Positions 44,601 through 52,704 of a stretch of 64,000 bases of DNA are shown one piece after another. Each line of letters begins with the position of its first letter. Position 1 is the first letter of the stretch. The notes beneath the pieces were generated by a model, which was not told where the DNA came from, made no database searches, and saw nothing but the letters and a program-made list of their open reading frames with translations. The position numbers and the translations under genes were made by a program. Source of the stretch: Micromonospora terminaliae (lineage in GTDB: Bacteria > Actinomycetota > Actinomycetes > Mycobacteriales > Micromonosporaceae); contig NZ_CP045309.1 of assembly GCF_009671205.1 (NCBI RefSeq), positions 3,410,001-3,474,000 of the forward strand, written 5' to 3'.

Positions 44601-46562
44601 TCAGCGGACCATGCTGCCGACCACCGGCTTGGTGAGCAGGGCGGACTGGTTGCGCTGGATGCCCGGGTCGAGGGTCTTCGCCACGAAGATGGCGTGCCAG
44701 ATGCAGAAGATCAGCACGGTCCACACCTTGCGGGAGTGGTCCGCCTCCTCCCGCTTGTGCTCCTCCAGCAGCCGCATCGCGTACGACAGGTCGATGAGGT
44801 CGCCCGCGCCGGAGGTGGCCAGCACGTGCCGGGCCCACTCGTACATCTCGCCGCGCAGCCAGACCCGGGTCGGGGTCGGGAAGCCCAGCTTCTTGCGGTT
44901 GACGATGGCCGGCGGCACCACGCCCTGCAACGCCTGGCGCATCGCGTACTTGGTGGCCTCCGAGCGCGGCGGCAGCTTCAGATCGACCGGGATGCCCGCC
45001 GCGACGTTGAACACCTCGCGGTCGAGGAACGGCACCCGGACCTCCAGCGAGTGCGCCATCGAGATCCGGTCGGCCTTGACCAGGATGTCGCCGCGCAGCC
45101 ACGTGTAGAGGTCGACGTACTGCATCTTGGTGACGTCGTCCAGCTCGGTCGCCTCGGCGTAGATGGGCGCCGTGACGTCGGTGTAGCGCACCGAGGGGTC
45201 GTAGCGGCGCAGCAGGTGCTGCTTCTCCTCCTCGGTGAACATCCGCGCGTTGCCGTAGTAGCGCTCCTCGATGGGGGTGGTGCCCCGCTCCAGGAAGCTC
45301 TTGCCCTTCACGCCCTGCGGGATGGCCTTGGAGACCGCCCGCAGGCCCTTCTGCACGCCGCCGGGCAGGCTGTTGACCGCGTTGAGCGACAGCGGCTCCC
45401 GGTAGATCGTGTAGCCGCCGAAGAACTCGTCGGCGCCCTCGCCGGAGAGCACCACGGTGACGTGCTCGGCGGCCTTCTTCGCCACGAAGTAGAGCGGCAC
45501 GAGGGCCGGGTCGGCCACCGGGTCGTCCAGGTGCCAGACGATCTTCGGCAGCGCCTCGATCATGTCCTGCGGCCCGATCTTGGTCGGGATGGTGGTCACG
45601 TCGAGGTGCCGGGCCGAGTCCTGGGCCACGTCGATCTCGGAGTAGCCGGGCACGTCGTAACCGACGGTGAAGGTCAGGATGTTCGGGTTGAACTCCCGGG
45701 CCAGGGCCACCACGGCGGTGGAGTCGATGCCGCTGGAGAGGAACGAGCCGACCGGCACGTCCGAGCGCATGTGCATCCGGACGCTCTCCCGCAGCGTCTC
45801 CCGGATCTCGTGGTAGAGCTTCTGCTCGTCGGAGACCGGGGCGGGCCGGAACACCGGCCGGTACCAGCGGCGCACCTCGATCCGGCCGCCCGGCGTCCAG
45901 GTCAGGTACTCCCCCGACCCGATCCGGTTGATGCCGCGGTGCAGCGTGCCCGGCTCCGGCACGTACTGGAGGGTCAGGTAGTGGCTCAGGTTGGCCGGGT
46001 CGATGCCCGCGTCGCCCTGGTAGGCCGAGTGCGCGAACGGCAGCAGGGCCTTCTTCTCGGAGGCCAGGTAGAGCCCGTCCTGGGTCTCCAGGTAGTGCAG
46101 CGGCTTGATGCCGAAGTAGTCCCGGGCGCCGAAGGCCCGCCGCTCCTGCCGGTCCCAGATCACGAAGGCGAACATGCCACGCAGCTTGGTGAGCACCTGC
46201 TCACCCCAGTAGTGGTAGCCGGCGACGATCACCTCGCCGTCGCCGTTGGTGGCGAACTGGGCGCCGTAGTCGCGGATCAGCTCGTCGCGCAGCTCGATGT
46301 AGTTGTAGATCTCGCCGTTGAAGGTGAGCAGGTAGCGGCCGCCCGCGTAGGGCAGCGGCTCGTGGCTGAGCGCCACGTCGATGATCGCCAGCCGCTTGTG
46401 CGCGAACACCCCGTCCGCGTACCGGCCGGAGGCGTCGCCGACCACCTCGACCCCGGTCTCGTCGGGGCCGCGGTGGTGCAGGCACTCCAGTGCTCCGGCG
46501 ATGTGGTCGCGGTGAGCGGCGGCGTCACCGCGCGCGCTGAAGAAGGCCAGGAGTCCGCACAT
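44601..46562 (-). CDS. asnB: Asparagine synthase (glutamine-hydrolysing)
   Basis: Enzyme of 653 aa. The class-II glutamine amidotransferase starts at MCGLLAFFS with catalytic Cys2 and has LHHRGPDETG and TFNGEIYNYIELR. The synthase domain has SFLSSGIDSTAVVAL (PP-loop for ATP), LSGEGADEFFGGYTIY, and FLDREVFNVAAGIP. It makes asparagine from aspartate with glutamine as nitrogen donor; amidation of peptidoglycan precursors is a possible alternative for actinobacterial homologues. ATG 46562 follows GGGAAG. It is divergent from the aminopeptidase P gene with a 111-nt gap. Confidence 0.93.
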   Translation of the reverse strand: MCGLLAFFSARGDAAAHRDHIAGALECLHHRGPDETGVEVVGDASGRYADGVFAHKRLAIIDVALSHEPLPYAGGRYLLTFNGEIYNYIELRDELIRDYGAQFATNGDGEVIVAGYHYWGEQVLTKLRGMFAFVIWDRQERRAFGARDYFGIKPLHYLETQDGLYLASEKKALLPFAHSAYQGDAGIDPANLSHYLTLQYVPEPGTLHRGINRIGSGEYLTWTPGGRIEVRRWYRPVFRPAPVSDEQKLYHEIRETLRESVRMHMRSDVPVGSFLSSGIDSTAVVALAREFNPNILTFTVGYDVPGYSEIDVAQDSARHLDVTTIPTKIGPQDMIEALPKIVWHLDDPVADPALVPLYFVAKKAAEHVTVVLSGEGADEFFGGYTIYREPLSLNAVNSLPGGVQKGLRAVSKAIPQGVKGKSFLERGTTPIEERYYGNARMFTEEEKQHLLRRYDPSVRYTDVTAPIYAEATELDDVTKMQYVDLYTWLRGDILVKADRISMAHSLEVRVPFLDREVFNVAAGIPVDLKLPPRSEATKYAMRQALQGVVPPAIVNRKKLGFPTPTRVWLRGEMYEWARHVLATSGAGDLIDLSYAMRLLEEHKREEADHSRKVWTVLIFCIWHAIFVAKTLDPGIQRNQSALLTKPVVGSMVR

Positions 46563-46673
46563 GGTCATCATCTTCCCACGCGCCGGAAGCCGCCGTCGCG
46601 GCACCGCAGGCACTCCCCGTTCTCCCGCGCGCGGTACCGTCTGCGTCAGCGACGAGGCGCAAGGAGGCGGATC

Positions 46674-48152
46674 ATGGCCGAGGAGCGGGCACAGCAGCAG
46701 GGCAAGCCGGCGGACGGCACCGAATCGCACGACCCGGACTTCCCGGAGGCGTTCCTGGCCTTCATGCGGCAGGGCTGGCGCGACACGGAGCTGCCGGTCG
46801 GCCCCCGGCCGGAGGTGCCCAACCACGCCAAGCGGCGGGCCGCGCTGGCCGAGGCGTTCCCGGGCGAGACGCTGGTCATCCCCACCGGCACCGAGAAGGT
46901 CCGCGCCAACGACACCGACCACCGGTTCCGGCCGGGCAGCGACTTCGCGTACCTGACCGGCGACCTGGAACCGGACAGCGTGCTCGTGCTCCGGCCGGGC
47001 GGCGAGGCCACCCTGTTCATGCGGCCCCGGTCGTCCCGGGCGACCGACGAGTTCTTCCGCAGCCGCCACGGCGAGCTGTGGGTGGGCCGGCGGCCGACGC
47101 TGAAGGAGAAGTCGACCGAGCTGGGCCTGCCCACCGCCGACCTGACCGAGCTGGACGCGGCGCTGGCCGAGCTGGCGCCGGGCCGCACGCGGGTGCTGCG
47201 CGGCTTCGACGCCCGGGTGGACGCCGCGATCCGGCCGTACGACGGCGCCCGCGCCGAGGGGCAGCCGGGCCGTGACCGCGAGCTGGCCATCGCGATCTCC
47301 GAGCTGAAGCTGGTCAAGGACGAGTGGGAGATCGCCCAGCTCCAGGAGGCGTGCGACGCCACCGTCCGGGGCTTCGAGGACGTGGCCCGCGCGCTCCCGG
47401 CCGACCGGGGGGTCTCCGAGCGGCTGCTGGAGGGCGTCTTCGCGCTGCGCGCCCGGCACGACGGCAACGACGTCGGCTACGGCTCGATCGTCGGCGCCGG
47501 CGAGCACGCCACGATCCTGCACTGGGTGCACAACCACGGCGCCACCCGCCCGGGCGAGCTGCTGCTCATGGACATGGGCGTGGAGAACCGCAACCTCTAC
47601 ACCGCCGACGTCACCCGGGTGCTCCCGGTCGACGGCCGGTTCACCCCGCTCCAGCGCCAGGTCTACGACGCCGTCTACGCCGCCCAGCAGGCCGGCATCG
47701 ACGTCATCAAGCCGGGCGTGGCGTTCCGCGAGGTCCACCTGACCGCCATGCGGGTGCTCGCCGAGGCGCTGAAGGACCTCGGCCTGCTGCCGGTGAGCGT
47801 CGACGAGGCGATGGACCCGGCGTCGACGGTCTACCGCCGCTGGACGCTGCACGGGACCAGCCACATGCTCGGCATCGACGTGCACGACTGCGCCAACGCC
47901 CGCAAGGAGACCTACCGGGACGGGCCGCTCGGCGAGGGCTACGTGCTCACCGTCGAGCCGGGGCTCTACTTCCAGCCGGAGGACGAGCTCGTCCCCGAGG
48001 AGCTGCGCGGCATCGGCGTGCGGATCGAGGACGACATCCTGGTCACCGCCGACGGCCCGGTGAACCTGTCGGCCGGCCTGCCGCGCCGCTCCGACGAGGT
48101 GGAGACCTGGCTGGCCGAGCAGCGCGAGGCAGGCCCCCGCCTGCCCGGCTGA
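46674..48152 (+). CDS. pepP: Aminopeptidase P family (Xaa-Pro aminopeptidase)
   Basis: Cytosolic metallopeptidase of 492 aa that removes N-terminal residues before proline. The pita-bread domain has all five metal ligands in order: aspartates in LLMDMG and ADVTR, the histidine in GTSHMLGIDVHD, and glutamates in TVEPGLYF and VRIEDDI. The N-terminal domain (DTDHRFRPGSDFAYLTGDLE) is the usual creatinase fold. ATG 46674 has AAGGAGG 7 nt upstream. After its stop are ~300 nt without a gene; the last third of it is the promoter and leader of the next gene. Confidence 0.92.
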   Translation: MAEERAQQQGKPADGTESHDPDFPEAFLAFMRQGWRDTELPVGPRPEVPNHAKRRAALAEAFPGETLVIPTGTEKVRANDTDHRFRPGSDFAYLTGDLEPDSVLVLRPGGEATLFMRPRSSRATDEFFRSRHGELWVGRRPTLKEKSTELGLPTADLTELDAALAELAPGRTRVLRGFDARVDAAIRPYDGARAEGQPGRDRELAIAISELKLVKDEWEIAQLQEACDATVRGFEDVARALPADRGVSERLLEGVFALRARHDGNDVGYGSIVGAGEHATILHWVHNHGATRPGELLLMDMGVENRNLYTADVTRVLPVDGRFTPLQRQVYDAVYAAQQAGIDVIKPGVAFREVHLTAMRVLAEALKDLGLLPVSVDEAMDPASTVYRRWTLHGTSHMLGIDVHDCANARKETYRDGPLGEGYVLTVEPGLYFQPEDELVPEELRGIGVRIEDDILVTADGPVNLSAGLPRRSDEVETWLAEQREAGPRLPG

Positions 48153-48340
48153 CCGACAGACACGACCACCGGCGGGCCCGCCGCCGGCGTCTGCGAGGTT
48201 CCTCGCGGTAACGACGCCGGTGCCGGGCCCGTCGTCGTCTGCGCTGCTCGCGCCCGCTTGGTGGCACCCGGCCCCCGCTGGGCCGTCGGGCAGGATGTGA
48301 GTCAAATGCGCGATTTCTTCAGATCCGTCCGCGTCGCGAG

Positions 48341-48448
48341 GATCCTTCTCATACGGTGGCGATCAGAGGCTGCAACCGATTTGTAGCTGGTCGCTCGACC
48401 TGGGGCGGTGCGACCCCTTTAGGTAGACCGAAAGGGCGGAAGGCTCTG
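48341..48448 (+). ncRNA. Structured 5' leader RNA of repeat protein A
   Basis: After a conserved promoter-like stretch CCTTCTCATACG, three stems can form: I, GCTGCAA-CCGAT-TTGTAGC (48369-48387); II, GGTCGC...GCGACC (48389-48415); III, CCCTTT...AAAGGG (48415-48436) with an inner GGT/ACC. Leader B at 50551-50658 has the same order, with two compensatory pair changes in stem III and a G-U to A-U change in stem I. ATCAGAG (48362-48368) may also pair with CTCTGAT (48444-48450), which covers the start codon. No known riboswitch motif was recognised. Confidence 0.65.
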
Positions 48449-50293
48449 ATGTCCAACGACGTAACGAAAAGCGACGGCGGGGCTCCGATGTCCCCGTCGG
48501 GAGGCAGGCGGCGGGCCCTCCTTGTCGCCACCGGCGTGGCCGGCCTGACCGGCGTCGTCGGGCTGGCGGCGCTCGGCGGCCTCGCGGCCCGGGACAACGA
48601 CAAGTCCGGCGCGCCGGAACGGGTGGCCGAGAACCGCGTGGCCGCGCCGCAGAAAGCCTCCGACGGCGACAAGGGCGCCCGCGAGGACGACAAGAACAAG
48701 GACAAGGACAAGGACGCCCGGGACCGTGGCGAGTGGGACGCGGACGGGGCGGACCACGGGAAGGTCCGGGAGGTGCCGTGTGACGACGACGACCTGGTCG
48801 AGGCGCTCGATCTGGCGAACCGGGATCACGGCGGCACGCTGAAGCTGGCCGAGAACTGCACGTACGAGCTGGACCGCAAGGACCGCAAGTTCGGCGCGGC
48901 GCTGCCGGAGATCAAGCAGGACATCACGATCAAGGGCAACGGCTCGACGATCAAGCGGGACTCCGAGGACACCTTCCGGATCTTCCGGGTGGTCGACGGT
49001 GGTGAGCTGACCCTGAAGGACCTCACGGTCAAGGGCGGCAACGCCACCGCCTTCAAGTACGGCGGCGGACCGCAGGTCCCCGGCGGGCCGGTCGCCATGG
49101 GGGCGCCGGGTGCGCCGGTCGGCCAGGACTCGGGCTCGCAGGGTTCGGGGTCGTGGGACAACGGCAAGGACAAGGACAAGGACAAGCAGGGCGAGGGTGA
49201 CGGTGGCGCCCTGCTGGTCGAGCGGGGCGGCAGCGCCAACCTGTTCAAGGTGAAGCTGACCGACAACAACGCCGAGGAGAACGGCGGCGCCATCGCCAAC
49301 TTCGGCCGCGTCCGCCTCGAGGACAGCAAGGTCACCGACAACCACGCCCGCGAGGACGGCGGCGGCATCTTCAACGAGGGCGTGCTCAAGGTCAAGGACT
49401 CCCACGTCGACGACAACACCGCCGGCGGCAACGGCGGCGGCATCGCCAACGGCAAGGGCAAGAAGGACGACCACGACAAGAACGGCTACGGCAACAGCAG
49501 CTACGGCAACAGCAGCTACGGCAAGGACGGCCACGACAAGGACCGCAAGGACCGCGACGAGGCCGGCACCGTCGAGATCACCGGCTCCGACCACGGCAAG
49601 GACAGCACCAAGAGCACCATCGAGAACAACAAGGCCGGCAAGAACGGCGGTGGTCTGTTCAGCTCCGGCGGCACCGTCACGATCACCCTCACCGTGATCA
49701 AGAGCAACACCGCCTGCGACAGTGGCGGCGGCATCTACGCGGTCGACACCGACCTCAAGCTCGACAGGGTCATCGTCGCCAAGAACCACGCCGACAAGGA
49801 CGGCGGCGGCATCGTCAACACCGGCGGCAAGGACAAGAAGAAGGACTGGTCCTCCAACGGCGGCGACAACAAGGAGCGCGACAACAAGGAGTCGGACGCC
49901 ACCGCCACCATCTCCGACAGCACCATCGTCGAGAACACCGCCAACCGCTTCGGCGGCGGCATCTTCAACGGCGACACCGACGTCAAGGTCGAGGACGGCT
50001 TCAAGGACGACCACGAGCACGGCGAGGACGACAACGCCACCCTCACCCTGCGCGACACCGAAATCAAGAAGAACACCGCCCTCAACGGCGGCGGCATCTT
50101 CAACAACAAGGGCAAGGTCACCCTGACCAACACCCACGTCACCAAGAACACCGCCACCGACACCGCCAAGCTCCACCGCGTCGCCGGCGGCGTCCTCAAC
50201 AACGAGGGCAAGGTCAAGCTCGACGACAAGTCCACCATCACCAACAACGACCCCACCAACTGCGCCAACACCGTCGAGGACTGCTTCGACTGA
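48449..50293 (+). CDS. Secreted beta-helix-like repeat protein A
   Basis: Protein of 614 aa. The N-terminus has a basic RRR followed by a hydrophobic stretch (ALLVATGVAGLTGVVGLAAL), either a Sec/Tat signal or an anchor. Then comes a very acidic/basic Lys-Asp linker (KNKDKDKDARDRGEWD), a conserved folded start (EVPCDDDDLVEALDLANRDH), and a series of about 10 repeats with the pattern NN-x-A-x2-N/D-GGGI-x-N, typical of right-handed parallel beta-helix proteins and chlamydial Pmp-like proteins. The end has a Cys pair (NCANTVEDCFD). Function unknown; cell-surface or matrix adhesion is a guess. ATG 48449 is behind the structured leader and GGAAGG. It has a close tandem paralogue downstream. Confidence 0.8.
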   Translation: MSNDVTKSDGGAPMSPSGGRRRALLVATGVAGLTGVVGLAALGGLAARDNDKSGAPERVAENRVAAPQKASDGDKGAREDDKNKDKDKDARDRGEWDADGADHGKVREVPCDDDDLVEALDLANRDHGGTLKLAENCTYELDRKDRKFGAALPEIKQDITIKGNGSTIKRDSEDTFRIFRVVDGGELTLKDLTVKGGNATAFKYGGGPQVPGGPVAMGAPGAPVGQDSGSQGSGSWDNGKDKDKDKQGEGDGGALLVERGGSANLFKVKLTDNNAEENGGAIANFGRVRLEDSKVTDNHAREDGGGIFNEGVLKVKDSHVDDNTAGGNGGGIANGKGKKDDHDKNGYGNSSYGNSSYGKDGHDKDRKDRDEAGTVEITGSDHGKDSTKSTIENNKAGKNGGGLFSSGGTVTITLTVIKSNTACDSGGGIYAVDTDLKLDRVIVAKNHADKDGGGIVNTGGKDKKKDWSSNGGDNKERDNKESDATATISDSTIVENTANRFGGGIFNGDTDVKVEDGFKDDHEHGEDDNATLTLRDTEIKKNTALNGGGIFNNKGKVTLTNTHVTKNTATDTAKLHRVAGGVLNNEGKVKLDDKSTITNNDPTNCANTVEDCFD

Positions 50294-50311
50294 AGAACCA
50301 CCACATAACCC

Positions 50312-50354
50312 GGGGAGTCCCTTTCCGCCGCGCCACGGCGGGGAGGGACTCCCC
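50312..50354 (+). terminator. Terminator hairpin after repeat protein A
   Basis: GGGGAGTCCCT (50312-50322) pairs with its complement at 50344-50354, with an inner CCGCCG/CGGCGG stem. It starts 18 nt after the stop codon. No T-tract follows. Confidence 0.7.
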
Positions 50355-50509
50355 TGCCCCCCGCGTCACCACCGGGTGGTTCGTCGTGCTCCCGTCCGGT
50401 ACGGGCCCTCCGTAGCGTCCGGTGGCCTTACGCCTTCGCCGAACCCCCTTCGCCGACCGGATGCCGTCCCGCGCCTGCGGTCCCCTCTGGGACCCGCCGC
50501 CCGGCCCAC

Positions 50510-50528
50510 CCCGTTTGCGGGTTTTTTT
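50510..50528 (+). terminator. Short hairpin with seven T residues
   Basis: CCCG-TTTG-CGGG followed by seven T residues (50522-50528), the form of a classical intrinsic terminator, unusual in such GC-rich DNA. It is the last element before the promoter of gene B and may insulate it. The rest of the 365-nt gap holds short GC-rich inverted repeats and no gene. Confidence 0.6.
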
Positions 50529-50550
50529 CGTATATGGGCGCGAGGTGAAG

Positions 50551-50658
50551 AACCTTCTCATACGTTGGTCTTCAGCAGCTACAACCGATTTGTAGCGGAG
50601 GCCGCCTCGCTGTGGCGAAGCGACCTTGTCGGGTACAAGGAGAGGGCAGAGAGCTCCG
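50551..50658 (+). ncRNA. Structured 5' leader RNA of repeat protein B
   Basis: Same architecture as leader A: CCTTCTCATACG, then stem I GCTACAA-CCGAT-TTGTAGC (50578-50596), stem II TCGCT...AGCGA (within 50606-50623), stem III CCTTGT-CGGGT-ACAAGG (50624-50640), then GAGAGGG and ATG 50659. Loop CCGAT of stem I is identical in both leaders, while stem III differs in sequence but pairs equally well. The conserved loop and changing stems suggest selection on RNA structure. Confidence 0.65.
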
Positions 50659-52626
50659 ATGTCCAACTACCTTCGCAATAACGATGACGCCTCCCGTGAG
50701 ACGACCTCCCCGCTCCGGCGCCGCCGGCTGTGGCTCGCCACCGGCGTCGTGGGCCTGACCGGAGCGGTCAGCCTCGCGGGCGTGGCCTACGCGACCACCG
50801 GGGTCACGGGCCCCCACCGGCTCGCCGACGTGAAGTGGTCGACCGCCCAGCTCACCAGCGACGACGAGGGTTCGGAGGCCCGGGACGACGAGCACGGCCG
50901 GGACGGCAAGGACAAGGACAAGGACAAGGACGCCCGGGACCGTGGCGAGTGGGACGCGGACGGGGCGGACCACGGGAAGGTCCGGGAGGTGCCGTGTGAC
51001 GACGACGACCTGGTCGAGGCGCTCGATCTGGCGAACCGGGATCACGGCGGCACGCTGAAGCTGGCCGAGAACTGCACGTACGAGCTGGACCGCAAGGACC
51101 GCAAGTTCGGCGCGGCGCTGCCGGAGATCAAGCAGGACATCACGATCAAGGGCAACGGCTCGACGATCAAGCGGGACTCCGAGGACACCTTCCGGATCTT
51201 CCGGGTGGTCGACGGTGGTGAGCTGACCCTGAAGGACCTCACGGTCAAGGGCGGCAACGCCACCGCCTTCAAGTACGGCGGCGGCGGACCCCAGGTCCCC
51301 GGCGGGCCGCAGGGCCCCTCCGCGCCGAGCAACGGCGCTCCGGGTGGCGCTCCGGGCAACGGCGCGCCGATGGCGCCCGCCGCCCAGACCGCGCCGGCCG
51401 CTGCGGCCGCCCCGGCCGTCATGGGCGCCCCGGCCGGCACCGCGGTGCAGGCCGCGCCGGTCGCGCAGGGCGCCCCGGTGGCCCAGGGTGCGCCCGTGGC
51501 CCAGGGTGGGCCGGTGGCGGTGGATTCCGGTCCGCAGGGTTCGGGGTCGTGGGACGGCGACAAGGACAAGGACAAGGACAAGCGGGGCGAGGGTGACGGT
51601 GGCGCCCTGCTGGTCGAGCGGGGCGGCAGCGCCAACCTGATCAAGGTGAAGCTGACCGACAACAACGCCGAGGAGAACGGCGGCGCCATCGCCAACTTCG
51701 GCCGCGTCCGCCTCGAGGACAGCAAGGTCACCGACAACCACGCCCGCGAAGACGGCGGCGGCATCTTCAACCGCGGCGTCCTCAAGGTCGAGGAATCCCA
51801 CATCGACAACAACACCGCCGGCGGCAATGGCGGCGGCATCGCCAACGGCAAGGGCGACAACACCAAGCACGACCAGTACGGCCCGAACAGCATCGAGAAC
51901 CCCTACGACAAGAACAAGGACGAGCACGACGAGGGCACCGTCGAAATCGTCGGCTCCGACCACGGCAAGGACGCCGTCAAGAGCACCCTGTCGGACAACC
52001 GCGCCGGCAAGAACGGCGGCGGCCTGTTCAGCTCCGGCGGCTTCGTCACCATCAGCTTCACCGCCATCACCGGCAACACCGCCTGCGAGAACGGCGGCGG
52101 CATCTACGCCGAGAACACCGTCCTCAAGCTCGACCACGTCCTCGTCGCCAAGAACCACGCCGACGGCAACGGCGGCGGCATCGTCAACACCGGCGGCAAG
52201 CACTGGGGCTACTCCAACGACAAGGAAGACGCCACCGCCACCATCTCCGACAGCACCATCGTCGACAACACCGCCAACCGCTTCGGCGGCGGCATCTTCA
52301 ACGGCGAGTGGCTCGTCAAGGTCGAAGACGGCTTCACCGAGCACAACGGCAGGGACAAGGACGACAACGCGACCCTGACCCTGCGCGACACCGAAATCAA
52401 GAAGAACACCGCCCTCAACGGCGGCGGCATCTTCAACAACAAGGGCAAGGTCACCCTGACCAACACCCACGTCACCAAGAACACCGCCACCGACACCGCC
52501 AAGCTCCACCGCGTCGCCGGCGGCGTCCTCAACAACGAGGGCAAGGTCAAGCTCGACGACAAGTCCACCATCACCAACAACGACCCCACCAACTGCGCCA
52601 ACACCGTCGAAGACTGCTTCAACTGA
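50659..52626 (+). CDS. Secreted beta-helix-like repeat protein B
   Basis: Protein of 655 aa, tandem paralogue of protein A. The N-terminus has RRRRLWLATGVVGLTGAVSL, a twin-arginine-like signal, followed by a Lys-Asp linker and the same conserved start (EVPCDDDDLVEALDLANRDH). It differs from A by a ~75-residue Ala/Pro/Gly/Gln-rich insert (repeats of APVAQG near residue 270) before the GGGI-x-N repeats. The last 80 residues are nearly identical to A. The DNA is identical to gene A over 372 nt and over 233 nt, with much lower similarity between, which points to gene conversion. Function unknown. It ends before a strong terminator. Confidence 0.8.
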   Translation: MSNYLRNNDDASRETTSPLRRRRLWLATGVVGLTGAVSLAGVAYATTGVTGPHRLADVKWSTAQLTSDDEGSEARDDEHGRDGKDKDKDKDARDRGEWDADGADHGKVREVPCDDDDLVEALDLANRDHGGTLKLAENCTYELDRKDRKFGAALPEIKQDITIKGNGSTIKRDSEDTFRIFRVVDGGELTLKDLTVKGGNATAFKYGGGGPQVPGGPQGPSAPSNGAPGGAPGNGAPMAPAAQTAPAAAAAPAVMGAPAGTAVQAAPVAQGAPVAQGAPVAQGGPVAVDSGPQGSGSWDGDKDKDKDKRGEGDGGALLVERGGSANLIKVKLTDNNAEENGGAIANFGRVRLEDSKVTDNHAREDGGGIFNRGVLKVEESHIDNNTAGGNGGGIANGKGDNTKHDQYGPNSIENPYDKNKDEHDEGTVEIVGSDHGKDAVKSTLSDNRAGKNGGGLFSSGGFVTISFTAITGNTACENGGGIYAENTVLKLDHVLVAKNHADGNGGGIVNTGGKHWGYSNDKEDATATISDSTIVDNTANRFGGGIFNGEWLVKVEDGFTEHNGRDKDDNATLTLRDTEIKKNTALNGGGIFNNKGKVTLTNTHVTKNTATDTAKLHRVAGGVLNNEGKVKLDDKSTITNNDPTNCANTVEDCFN

Positions 52627-52655
52627 GCAACGGTCGACGTACGGCTCGACGCAAA

Positions 52656-52694
52656 GGTCCGGCCCCCTGCCACTTCGTGGCAGGGGGCCGGACC
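52656..52694. terminator. Strong bidirectional terminator
   Basis: An 18-bp perfect stem, beginning GGTCCGGCCCCCTGCCAC, with a TTC loop, lies between the stops of repeat protein B (52626) and the convergent pullulanase gene (52705). Flanking A residues on the left and a TTC on the right fit use from both sides. Confidence 0.85.
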
Positions 52695-52704
52695 GCGTTC
52701 GGTG

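Noticed and set aside
50376..50681. 101-codon frame across the gap between the two repeat genes
   Set aside because: It runs through a terminator hairpin, the T-tract and the structured leader, lacks a ribosome-binding site and has no protein-like pattern.
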